From the NCBI RefSeq assembly GCF_005405305.1, contig NZ_BJDU01000008.1, positions 9,187-73,186 on the forward strand: 64,000 bases of DNA, written 5' to 3'. The translations under genes and the position numbers were made by a program. Below, piece by piece: positions 26,290 to 35,035 of this stretch. The notes below the pieces were generated by a model, which searched no databases, was not told where the DNA came from, and worked only from the letters and a program-made list of their open reading frames with translations. Origin of the DNA: Companilactobacillus formosensis (GTDB taxonomy: Bacteria; Bacillota; Bacilli; Lactobacillales; Lactobacillaceae). Each line of letters begins with the position of its first letter. The first letter of the stretch is position 1.

Positions 26290-27168
26290 ATGGGTTGGCG
26301 AACTATTTATATTACACAGAAGGCTAAATTATCTTACAAAGCTAATCATCTGCTTATTCAAACTAATATGGACATAAAGCAAATCCCTTTTCACCAGATT
26401 AATTGTATTATCATAGCTACTACCCAATCAGTTATTACAGGATATTTGATTTCAAAGCTAGTGTCCGAAAATATCAAAGTCGTTTTTTGCGCCGAGGATC
26501 ATAATCCTTGTGCTGAATTAAACGGATACTATAACAATATCCAACGCAATCAAAATATTGAAAATCAAGTTTCTTGGTCTTTACCTACGAAACAAGATTT
26601 ATGGACACAAGTCGTCAAAAACAAATTGCAAAATCAGCGTTCCGTACTCGTAAGGGCTGATTTATCACCATCCTTTTTAGATAATGAATATAGATTCATT
26701 CAAGAAAATGACTCTTCAAATCGTGAAGCAGTGATAGCTAGAAAATACTTTTTGGCACTGTTCAATGAGGATTTTTCACGTGGTAAAGATACTAAAATAA
26801 ACGCTATGCTTAATTATGGATATACAATTTTATTGTCTGCTACTAATCAAGAGATTACTGCTCAAGGATACCTGACACAACTGGGAATTCACCATCACAG
26901 TTTAAAAAATTGTTTCAATTTATCCAGTGATTTAATGGAACCTTTCCGTCCCTTTGTTGATGATAAGGTCTTTCAAAAATCAGACTATAATTTTGATGAA
27001 TACATAAAATTAGAACTAGTTGATATTTTAAATCAAGAAATCTCTTATGGTTCTAAAAATTTTATCTTAAAAAACGCTTTATCGCAATATATTCGCGATT
27101 GCATCTCTTATTTAGATCCAAACCAAGAAGCAGAAATCAAAAAAGTAGGTTTTAAAGATGAGGAGTAG
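26290..27168 (+). CDS. cas1: CRISPR-associated integrase Cas1 (type II)
   Basis: A 292-residue metal-dependent integrase that, with Cas2, inserts new spacers at the leader end. The N-terminus WRTIYITQKAKLSYK and the tail region with LMEPFRPFVDD match type II Cas1, and the conserved His in LGIHHHSLKN is present. Start ATG 26290 follows AGGAGGAG; the long upstream frame overlaps the tracrRNA. Four bases separate it from cas2. Confidence 0.95.
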   Translation: MGWRTIYITQKAKLSYKANHLLIQTNMDIKQIPFHQINCIIIATTQSVITGYLISKLVSENIKVVFCAEDHNPCAELNGYYNNIQRNQNIENQVSWSLPTKQDLWTQVVKNKLQNQRSVLVRADLSPSFLDNEYRFIQENDSSNREAVIARKYFLALFNEDFSRGKDTKINAMLNYGYTILLSATNQEITAQGYLTQLGIHHHSLKNCFNLSSDLMEPFRPFVDDKVFQKSDYNFDEYIKLELVDILNQEISYGSKNFILKNALSQYIRDCISYLDPNQEAEIKKVGFKDEE

Positions 27169-27172
27169 AGTG

Positions 27173-27478
27173 ATGCGCTTAATAATAATGTTTGATTTAC
27201 CCACGTTAACCGCTGCAGATAGAAGAAATTATCGTCAATTTAGAAAACGACTTTTAAATGACGGTTTCACGATGATGCAAGAATCAATTTACACGTGTAT
27301 TTTAATTGATCGTCAATCTGCTAATTTATTGAATAAAAAGATTTCTATGTACGCCCCACAAAAGGGATTGGTTCAATCCTTAATCGTTACTGAAAAACAA
27401 TTTGCATCAATTTCATTTTTAACTGGTAAAAAAGATGCTTCAGAAGAAAACACTTTTGAGAGGTTGACGGTAATATGA
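27173..27478 (+). CDS. cas2: CRISPR-associated protein Cas2
   Basis: A 101-residue ferredoxin-fold protein, with MRLIIMFDLPTLTAADRRNYRQFRK at its start including the conserved Asp8. It bridges Cas1 dimers in spacer acquisition. Start ATG 27173 is seven bases after AGGAG. Its stop TGA overlaps the csn2 start (ATGA). Confidence 0.95.
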   Translation: MRLIIMFDLPTLTAADRRNYRQFRKRLLNDGFTMMQESIYTCILIDRQSANLLNKKISMYAPQKGLVQSLIVTEKQFASISFLTGKKDASEENTFERLTVI

Positions 27479-28179
27479 CTAATACAATTACAGTATTTCC
27501 TTATAAGCCTTTTGAAATAAATGATGGCATAACGCTACTTAATTTTCAAAATATTGATGAATATTCCAATTTGATTTTTAGAATTAACAAATTAGAAAAT
27601 GGCGAAACTTTTTCTGACGATACCAACCGAATCATTCATTTTTATACGGATGACGATGATCCTATTGAAGAACATCTGAAAGATATTTGTTTTATTGGTG
27701 ATCTCGGTTCATTTAATCTCAACGCAAGCAATCAAATGAAGATAATCCTAAAAAAGATAATCGAAGATTCTCAAATAATGCTTAATGAAATTGAAAAAGT
27801 TAATACCGATTTAAATAGCGTTGTTTTTGACTCCATTACTAGATATTCGTTGCCGTTAACCCTTGATATGTACGCCAATTACGAAAAACTTTTAAAGTCA
27901 AAAGGCATCAAGATTGATTCTAGTAACTGGGCCAATTACTGTGATAAACTTATGGATGTAATCAGTTTTTATTCTGATTTCACTAATAAAAAATTGCTTA
28001 TTTTTAATAACATCTGTCGTTTGTTAAACGTCAATCAGTTAAATGAGATACATACTTATCTAAAATCCGTTGATTTAAAGCTAGTTTCTTTAGAATCTTA
28101 TCCTATGATTTTTAAGGAGGAAAAACTAAATGCTAAAGTCTATTCAATCGATAATGATCACGTTAGGTTTGATTATTAG
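27475..28179 (+). CDS. csn2: CRISPR-associated protein Csn2
   Basis: A 234-residue ring-forming, DNA-end-binding protein of type II-A systems, needed for spacer acquisition. It is recognised by position and by blocks such as LDMYANYEKLLKSKGIKID and ISFYSDFTNKKLLIFNNI. Its presence fixes the subtype as II-A. The stop lies only 20 bases before the first repeat, so leader elements must be very short or lie inside csn2. Confidence 0.92.
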   Translation: MTNTITVFPYKPFEINDGITLLNFQNIDEYSNLIFRINKLENGETFSDDTNRIIHFYTDDDDPIEEHLKDICFIGDLGSFNLNASNQMKIILKKIIEDSQIMLNEIEKVNTDLNSVVFDSITRYSLPLTLDMYANYEKLLKSKGIKIDSSNWANYCDKLMDVISFYSDFTNKKLLIFNNICRLLNVNQLNEIHTYLKSVDLKLVSLESYPMIFKEEKLNAKVYSIDNDHVRFDY

Positions 28180-28199
28180 AAGTTGATTAGAAAACAACG

Positions 28200-28631
28200 G
28201 TTTTAGAAGTAAGTCTTTCCATTTACTTAAGAACCTTATAACCTTCAAATCCCTTTTCAGATGGAGTTTTAGAAGTAAGTCTTTCCATTTACTTAAGAAC
28301 CTTATCTTAGTAAATGACAGCGAAACAGCAAGTTTTAGAAGTAAGTCTTTCCATTTACTTAAGAACCAATATTGTAGCTGTTCGAATGAAACATCGAGTT
28401 TTAGAAGTAAGTCTTTCCATTTACTTAAGAACCAAGTCGTTAGTGAGCTGTAATAACTCTGTAGTTTTAGAAGTAAGTCTTTCCATTTACTTAAGAACCC
28501 GGCTCTATTTCTTTGGGGCTAGTGATAAAGTTTTAGAAGTAAGTCTTTCCTTTTACTTAAGAACCTTCTGAAATACCACCAGAAACAGTCACATAGTTTT
28601 AGAAGTAAGTCTTTCCTTTTGCTTAAGAGCC
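28200..28631 (+). CRISPR. Type II-A CRISPR array, seven repeats and six 30-base spacers
   Basis: Repeats of 36 bases (begin GTTTTAGAAGTAAG, end ACTTAAGAACC) start at 28200, 28266, 28332, 28398, 28464, 28530 and 28596. The first five are identical. The sixth has one change (CATTT to CTTTT). The seventh has three changes and marks the trailer end. Spacers lie at 28236-28265, 28302-28331, 28368-28397, 28434-28463, 28500-28529 and 28566-28595, each exactly 30 bases. Orientation follows the cas genes, with the leader end next to csn2. I cannot name spacer targets without a search. Confidence 0.98.
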
Positions 28632-28661
28632 AATTTTATAGTTTAGAAATAGCGATAGAGA

Positions 28662-28800
28662 GTTTTATGAAATATATCTTTCTATTTATTTGGGAACTTG
28701 CTATACTTGTCCTCGTTAAGAGATTCAGATCAATAAATCATTTTTGGTATACTTACAAGTACGTCATCTCAATTACTTGTTTTAGAAGTAAATCATCTCA
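28662..28800 (+). repeat. Decayed CRISPR repeats beyond the trailer
   Basis: After exactly 30 more bases, 28662-28698 reads GTTTTATGAAATATATC..., matching the repeat at most positions with one inserted base. Further on, 28758-28778 (AGTACGTCATCTCAATTACTT) matches the repeat core at 16 of 21 positions. The sequence from 28779 begins GTTTTAGAAGTAA, identical to the first 13 repeat bases. These look like worn remnants of a longer array. Confidence 0.7.
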
Positions 28801-28805
28801 AATAA

Positions 28806-28850
28806 AAAGCTCTAGTACAGAATCCCAAACGATTCCAATACTAGAGCTTT
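28806..28850. terminator. Bidirectional terminator between the array and the flavodoxin gene
   Basis: A 12-base perfect stem, AAAGCTCTAGTA with TACTAGAGCTTT, followed by TTCATTTTTT. It closes pre-crRNA transcription and the convergent flavodoxin unit. Confidence 0.85.
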
Positions 28851-28857
28851 TCATTTT

Positions 28858-29298
28858 TTATCCTAAACTCTTTAAAACATAATCACCCAAGGTCCGGACA
28901 CGTTTCAAATCATCTTCATCTGGATCTTGGTCAATCTTCACGGAATCAGCAACTTGTTCGCCATTACTGGAATTCAGTTGCATTGTGAAGTAATCTACCG
29001 CACGACCAAAGTGAATGTGTCCTTTGGAACTTGATCCTAACACCGCAAATTTAGTTCTTTCTAAGTCAATATCTTCCAAATCTTCATAAAAATCTTGGGC
29101 TTCTTCTGGCACTTCACCATCATTGTAAGTATAAGTATCGACAATCACAGCATCGTAACTAGAAATTTCATACGCATCAGTATCAATCATTTGTTCTAAG
29201 GTCACGTCCGCATTATTTTTTTCTAAATAATCAGTCAAATATTTAGCTATTTTTTCATTACGACCAGTCATACTAGTATAAGTTATTAAAATGTTCAT
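28858..29298 (-). CDS. Flavodoxin
   Basis: About 146 residues, a short-chain flavodoxin. The FMN phosphate loop is TYTSMTGRNEKIA near the N-terminus, then VDTYTYNDGEVPEEAQDFYEDL and GSSSKGHIHFG with the second FMN loop. It carries single electrons to unknown partners. It follows the NAD(P)-binding protein with a 7-base gap and shares its promoter. ATG 29301 directly before is an alternative start. Confidence 0.9.
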   Translation of the reverse strand: MNILITYTSMTGRNEKIAKYLTDYLEKNNADVTLEQMIDTDAYEISSYDAVIVDTYTYNDGEVPEEAQDFYEDLEDIDLERTKFAVLGSSSKGHIHFGRAVDYFTMQLNSSNGEQVADSVKIDQDPDEDDLKRVRTLGDYVLKSLG

Positions 29299-29305
29299 CA
29301 TTTAC

Positions 29306-29926
29306 CTACCATCTAACGCTAATACGTTCTTTTTGATGTTTGGCATTAACGATTTCATCAACCATAGCTAAAGCAAAATCGGCGTAACTGATTTCACTCT
29401 TACCATTTTTATCAAAGGTCAATTCTTCGCCAGCCAAAACATATTCGTCGGTCTTTGGTCCTTTGGCATCGAAACTAGCAGCTGGGCTAATGAAGGTCCA
29501 GTTAATATCACTTTTACGCAAAACATCTAGTGACTTACCCATTTCTTCACTTAAAGGTTTGACACTTTCTGGAAAATCGGCTTCTTGATAAAGTTGCTTA
29601 GTATGACCTTTATCAACGTATAACGAACCGGCTCCACCAACGACTAATAGTCTAGTGTTTGTACCTTCCAAAACTTCAATTAAATGCTTAGTTGCGGGTA
29701 CATACTGATCCACATTAGGACCAAAGAACCCTAAGGCATCCACCAATACATCAAAGTCTTTGATATCATCTTTTTTCAAGCTATAAACATCACGGACCAA
29801 AAATTTATCCGTTTTAGCCTTCTTTTCATCACGTACGATTGAGGTTACGTCTATTCCACGATTCAAAGCTTCCTCAACGATCAAAGAACCTTCTTTACCA
29901 TTAGCTCCAATAACTGCTATTTTCAT
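29306..29926 (-). CDS. NAD(P)-binding Rossmann protein (NmrA/YwnB-like)
   Basis: A 206-residue atypical short-chain dehydrogenase. The nucleotide-binding motif GANGKEGS lies at residues 7-14, followed by DVLVDALGFFG and LLVVGGAGSLYVD. Related proteins are redox sensors or flavin/NAD(P)H reductases. Start ATG 29926 follows GGAGG. It is coupled to a flavodoxin and divergent from a histidine phosphatase gene across a promoter region with a perfect 10-base inverted repeat. Confidence 0.82.
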   Translation of the reverse strand: MKIAVIGANGKEGSLIVEEALNRGIDVTSIVRDEKKAKTDKFLVRDVYSLKKDDIKDFDVLVDALGFFGPNVDQYVPATKHLIEVLEGTNTRLLVVGGAGSLYVDKGHTKQLYQEADFPESVKPLSEEMGKSLDVLRKSDINWTFISPAASFDAKGPKTDEYVLAGEELTFDKNGKSEISYADFALAMVDEIVNAKHQKERISVRW

Positions 29927-29950
29927 AATCATTACCTCCAAATTCTTTCG

Positions 29951-30016
29951 ACAAGTTTACTTTACACAACTCTAAGCAAAATCACTAAAGATAAGTCTCT
30001 TTTATAGTAAACTTGT
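29951..30016. promoter_or_regulatory. Divergent promoter region with ACAAGTTTAC/GTAAACTTGT inverted repeat
   Basis: ACAAGTTTAC (29951-29960) and GTAAACTTGT (30007-30016) are perfect inverted copies 46 bases apart. The right copy overlaps a likely -10 (TATAGT, 30003-30008) of the rightward gene. A regulator binding both and looping is possible; no regulator gene is adjacent. Confidence 0.5.
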
Positions 30017-30037
30017 TGTGCTAGGAGGCGGAAATTA

Positions 30038-30697
30038 ATGGCATATCAAATTTATTTAGTAAGACACGGTAGAACTTGGTACAACGAATATGAAAAAATG
30101 CAAGGCTGGTCTGACACACCTTTGACGACTGATGGGGTCGCAGTTGCTCAAAAAGCTGCTGAATCACTCAAAAATGTCGACTTTGCGGCAGCTTTAACAT
30201 CTGATATGAAACGTGCAGTCGATACTACTCGCATTATTACTAGAAGAAATAAAAATCATTTGGTACCACAGGAATTATCTGAATTCAGAGAACAATTCTA
30301 TGGTTATTTTGAGGGGCGTAGCATTGATGAATCTTGGTTTGCCATTGGTAAACCTCATCACGCTAAAGGATTTGCAGATATCGTTAACAAATATGGCTTC
30401 GATGCCACAATGGACTTCGTTAAAGAAGCTGACCCACTTCACGACGCCGAAAATTCACAAGAATATTGGAGTCGAATTGAACGTGGCTTCAAGAAAGTTG
30501 ACCAAATTGCCAAAGACGGCGACAAAATCCTTTTAGTCACTCACAGTATTACTATTTTAGGTTTTGCTATTCGCTATAAGACTAAAGATATCGTCCTAAA
30601 TGATATCCCCGCTAACGCCAGTTTAACTTTACTAGAACGTGATCCAGCCACAGATACTAACAAAATTACTAAGTACAACCAGTCTCTAATCAAATAA
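30038..30697 (+). CDS. Histidine phosphatase family protein (first of a tandem pair)
   Basis: A 219-residue phosphoglycerate-mutase-like phosphatase. The phospho-acceptor histidine is in YLVRHGRTWYN, the second catalytic histidine in LLVTHSITI, and the glutamate region in LSEFREQFYGYFEG. The substrate is unknown; relatives act on small phosphate esters. A near-duplicate gene lies 43 bases downstream. GGAGGCGG precedes the ATG. Confidence 0.9.
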   Translation: MAYQIYLVRHGRTWYNEYEKMQGWSDTPLTTDGVAVAQKAAESLKNVDFAAALTSDMKRAVDTTRIITRRNKNHLVPQELSEFREQFYGYFEGRSIDESWFAIGKPHHAKGFADIVNKYGFDATMDFVKEADPLHDAENSQEYWSRIERGFKKVDQIAKDGDKILLVTHSITILGFAIRYKTKDIVLNDIPANASLTLLERDPATDTNKITKYNQSLIK

Positions 30698-30740
30698 TGT
30701 AGTAAGATTAAGTTACACATTACCAGGAGGATACTTTTTA

Positions 30741-31400
30741 ATGGCAAAATACCAAATTTACTTAGTTCGTCACGGACGTACTTGGTTTAATCGTTACAAC
30801 AAAATGCAAGGTTGGTCAGATACTCCCCTTGCTCCCGAGGGAATTGAAGTAGCTAAACAAGCTGCTCACGCACTAAAAGATGTCGATTTTGCGGCCGCAT
30901 TCTCATCCGATGCTAGACGTGCTATCGATACTTGTAAGTTAATCGTTGACGAAAATGTCAATCATGATAAAATTACTCCACAAAAAATGATGGAATTTCG
31001 TGAAGAGTTCTATGGATATTACGAAGGCATGAATTCACCCGAGGCTTGGTTCATGGTCGGACAACCTCACGGTGCTAGTTCTTTTGCAGAAATCATTGCT
31101 AAATATGGCATGGACGCTACCAAAGACTTTATGAAAGAGGCTGATCCCTTCCACGAAGCTGAAAATGCCGAAGAATATTGGGCTCGAGTTGACAAAGGCT
31201 TTGAAAAATTAGACCAAATCGCTAAGGACGGCGACAAAATCCTTTTAGTTTCCCATGGAACAACGATTCGTTCAATTACCGACCGTTATAACGATGGTTC
31301 CTTTGATGTAACGGTTAGTCCTAGAAACTCTAGTTTGACAATGTTAACTCGTGATAACGGTAAAAATCACGTCACTAGTTACAATCAAATGCTCAAGTAA
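30741..31400 (+). CDS. Histidine phosphatase family protein (second of a tandem pair)
   Basis: A 219-residue paralogue of the upstream gene, aligned over the whole length without gaps of note. Catalytic motifs are intact: YLVRHGRTWFN, MEFREEFYGYYEG and LLVSHGTTIRS. The tandem arrangement and equal length show a local duplication. It probably shares the upstream promoter. A strong independent promoter of the next unit begins nine bases after its stop. Confidence 0.9.
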   Translation: MAKYQIYLVRHGRTWFNRYNKMQGWSDTPLAPEGIEVAKQAAHALKDVDFAAAFSSDARRAIDTCKLIVDENVNHDKITPQKMMEFREEFYGYYEGMNSPEAWFMVGQPHGASSFAEIIAKYGMDATKDFMKEADPFHEAENAEEYWARVDKGFEKLDQIAKDGDKILLVSHGTTIRSITDRYNDGSFDVTVSPRNSSLTMLTRDNGKNHVTSYNQMLK

Positions 31401-31408
31401 AAAAATAT

Positions 31409-31437
31409 TTGACAAAACAATTTTATTAATATATTCT
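31409..31437 (+). promoter_or_regulatory. Promoter of the Cys-leader/cystathionine gamma unit
   Basis: Consensus TTGACA (31409-31414), exactly 17 bases, TATTCT (31432-31437). The transcript would start near 31444, ten bases before the leader peptide's ribosome binding site. Confidence 0.8.
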
Positions 31438-31508
31438 CAGGTCATCAATTACTAGGAGGTCCCAAACATGATTTTAATCAATGCTCAAAACTTATGTTGC
31501 TGCGGTTC

Positions 31509-32775
<1,267 letters not shown>

Positions 32776-32776
32776 A

Positions 32777-32812
32777 AAAACTGCTCATCCCTTTTACAGG
32801 ACGAACAGTTTT
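32777..32812. terminator. Terminator of the trans-sulfuration gene
   Basis: AAAACTG.TC.TCC pairs with GGACGAACAGTTTT. It also overlaps the 3' end of the convergent small membrane gene. Confidence 0.8.
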
Positions 32813-33032
32813 AATGACTCAATGGGCCAACCAGTAACATGATAGCAAAACAGAGCAATCCGATTGCCGTCACATAATTGTTCCAGAGCATCATTCCTCC
32901 AAAAGATACCGGTTGACCAGCACCATGCTTCATAATCGTCTTTTTGTAATTACGAGCATTTCTAAACTGATACAAAGATAATAGGATAAATATAACTGAG
33001 AAAACATGTTGTGCAGTAAAAATACTAGACAT
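32811..33032 (-). CDS. Small membrane protein, 73 residues
   Basis: Two hydrophobic helices (about residues 8-22 and 51-67) with a basic loop (RNARNYKKTIMKHG) between them. The ribosome binding site GAGGTGA before ATG 33032 decides the start. I do not recognise it. It is a single gene between terminators. Confidence 0.65.
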   Translation of the reverse strand: MSSIFTAQHVFSVIFILLSLYQFRNARNYKKTIMKHGAGQPVSFGGMMLWNNYVTAIGLLCFAIMLLVGPLSH

Positions 33033-33095
33033 TTTGGTCACCTCACCATATTCATTTATTAATTTTATTATATCGCTAAAACATTACTTAAAAGA

Positions 33096-33123
33096 AAAAA
33101 ACATCCTCAATGAGGGTGTTTTT
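33096..33123. terminator. Terminator after lacE
   Basis: ACATCCTC-AAT-GAGGGTGT hairpin flanked by A-run and T-run, 16 bases from the lacE stop. Confidence 0.85.
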
Positions 33124-33138
33124 CTTCTTTATTGATGA

Positions 33139-34917
33139 TTATTCTTTATCATCTTTCTTATCGTCATCTTTTTTATTCAAGTTTTCCATAACGAAGTCCA
33201 AAGCTTTCTTAGAATCACGTGTTAAGGCAATATATTGTTGACCCTTTGTAGCAACTAATTGAATACCTAAACGATCAGTATCAGCTTTTAGATCATCGTA
33301 ATAAGTTCTAACTTGTGGAGCTAAGACAACTAAATCATAATTTGGAAGAATATCGTGGTGAGAACCATAAGCTCCGGCACTGGCTACGATAGGTTCATCG
33401 TATTTCTCAGCACCTTCTGTTAAGGCATTTGCTAGTTGTTCACTAGTACCACCACCGGCACAGAGAACCAAAACTTTAACTTGTTTATCGAGTTTCTTAG
33501 CTTCTGGTGAATCTATTGTATCTGTTTCTTCTGTTGTTGCTGTTTCTGGAGTAGCTGAATCTGTAGCTGCTGTTGCAACTGCACCTGTTGTTCCTGCAGT
33601 AGCACCGGCAAGTTCAACACCATCTGTAGCATCGTCTTCTGCGTCAACAGCTGCTTCTTTAGCAACTAGTGATGCATCATAGGCCTTACAGAATGGAAGA
33701 TAGATCAATGTATCTAGAGCTAGTAATAGAACCATTAATACTAATGAAATTGGTTGGAAGTTAGTATCCAAGAACGCACCGATAGGCCCAGGCAATGCCC
33801 ACGATAGAACATACATGAACCCTCTCATATTGAAGACATCAATAAATAGTTTACCAACGACAACGTTAACAACTGGTGATAGAACAAATGGAATGAAGAA
33901 GTAAGGGTTCAAAATGATTGGGGCACCGAACAATAGAGGTTCGTTGACGGCAAACATTACAGGAATAAATGAAGCCTTACCAATAGCTTTCAGTTGCTTT
34001 GATTTCATTAAAAACATGAAGATAAATGGAACAACGAATGTAGCACCAGTACCACCAAGTTCACCAATGAAGTTACCAAAGTTTTCTGTTAGTGAGTGGA
34101 ATGGGAAATGACCGGCTTTAAACAAAGCCAAGTTAGCAGTTGTATTACCATACAAAGCAGCAGTAATAGCAGGCTTTACAACTGAAGGTCCGTGGATACC
34201 CATGAACCAGAACAAAGGAATAAGGAACCAAATAATTGCCATACCGAAGTAACTTTCAGCACCTTTGAACAATGGAGCAATCAAAGTAGCAATCATAGCA
34301 CTGAATGGAACATGCAACCATGCACGGATAGCAACATCAATAATACCCATAGCAATGATTGAGAATGAAAATGGGAAGACATCACGGAAGTTTTGGGAAA
34401 TAGCGCCAGGAACTTCTTTAGGCATCTTGATAGTAATATCTTTCTCAACACAGAACTTGTAAATATGTACTGTTAAGAAAGCTGAAACGAAGGCTGATAG
34501 GATACCTTTTGTACCAAAGTAGTCGCCTAAGTATGCACCACTCTTAGTAGTACCGATAGCCAAAAGCATGAAACCACACATTGCGGCCATCATAGTAGAT
34601 GTACTATTAATAAATCTACTACCTTTAATACGTTGGTTCATAGAACCTGTGAAGGCTTTAGCTGTTGTCCCCGCAACGTAGAACCCTACAAATCCCATAG
34701 TATAGTTATAAATTTTGTTGAACCAATTGTTTAGATCAGTTGGTAGGTTAACTCCAAACAATGGTGGAACAGATGTTAAAAGAATGAAAATACTTGAGAA
34801 CAAGATAATTGGCATAGCTGCCAAGAATCCATCCTTGATAGCCATCAGATAAACGTTCTTTGAAATTTTATCAAAGAATTTCTGGTGCTTTTCCAATCTA
34901 TCAATAATAAACTGCAT
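33139..34917 (-). CDS. lacE: PTS system lactose/cellobiose-family EIICB
   Basis: A 592-residue fusion. Residues 1-430 are the EIIC permease with about ten helices, then an Ala/Thr/Glu-rich linker (about 430-485). The EIIB domain has its phosphorylation cysteine in VLVLCAGGGTSEQLA. The linker is longer and more repetitive than in most LacE proteins. It transports and phosphorylates lactose, with EIIA LacF encoded upstream. It is separated from lacG by a second antiterminator/terminator element, so its expression can be gated alone. Confidence 0.9.
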   Translation of the reverse strand: MQFIIDRLEKHQKFFDKISKNVYLMAIKDGFLAAMPIILFSSIFILLTSVPPLFGVNLPTDLNNWFNKIYNYTMGFVGFYVAGTTAKAFTGSMNQRIKGSRFINSTSTMMAAMCGFMLLAIGTTKSGAYLGDYFGTKGILSAFVSAFLTVHIYKFCVEKDITIKMPKEVPGAISQNFRDVFPFSFSIIAMGIIDVAIRAWLHVPFSAMIATLIAPLFKGAESYFGMAIIWFLIPLFWFMGIHGPSVVKPAITAALYGNTTANLALFKAGHFPFHSLTENFGNFIGELGGTGATFVVPFIFMFLMKSKQLKAIGKASFIPVMFAVNEPLLFGAPIILNPYFFIPFVLSPVVNVVVGKLFIDVFNMRGFMYVLSWALPGPIGAFLDTNFQPISLVLMVLLLALDTLIYLPFCKAYDASLVAKEAAVDAEDDATDGVELAGATAGTTGAVATAATDSATPETATTEETDTIDSPEAKKLDKQVKVLVLCAGGGTSEQLANALTEGAEKYDEPIVASAGAYGSHHDILPNYDLVVLAPQVRTYYDDLKADTDRLGIQLVATKGQQYIALTRDSKKALDFVMENLNKKDDDKKDDKE

Positions 34918-34942
34918 AATTACACCCCTTTTATAATTTCAT

Positions 34943-35024
34943 AAAAAAATGACCGCAATTGGGCAAGGTACGACAAAGTACCAAGCACCAACTGCGGTCA
35001 TGCCTAATCTAATAGTAACAATCC
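34943..35024 (-). promoter_or_regulatory. Second LacT antiterminator site (RAT) and terminator, before lacE
   Basis: On the minus strand, 35024-34996 reads GGATTGTTACTATTAGATTA then GGCATGACC, the ribonucleic antiterminator type of BglG/LicT proteins. Its 3' end overlaps a long hairpin whose outer arms are ATGACCGCA.TTGG and CCAATTGCGGTCAT, followed by seven T. Binding of LacT would block the terminator. Only two bases differ in the central segment from the copy before lacT. Confidence 0.9.
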
Positions 35025-35035
35025 ACAACTAGAAG

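Noticed and set aside
28314-28571. An 85-codon open frame with a repeated LEVSLSIYLRT motif
   Set aside because: It is the translation of the CRISPR repeats, not a protein gene.
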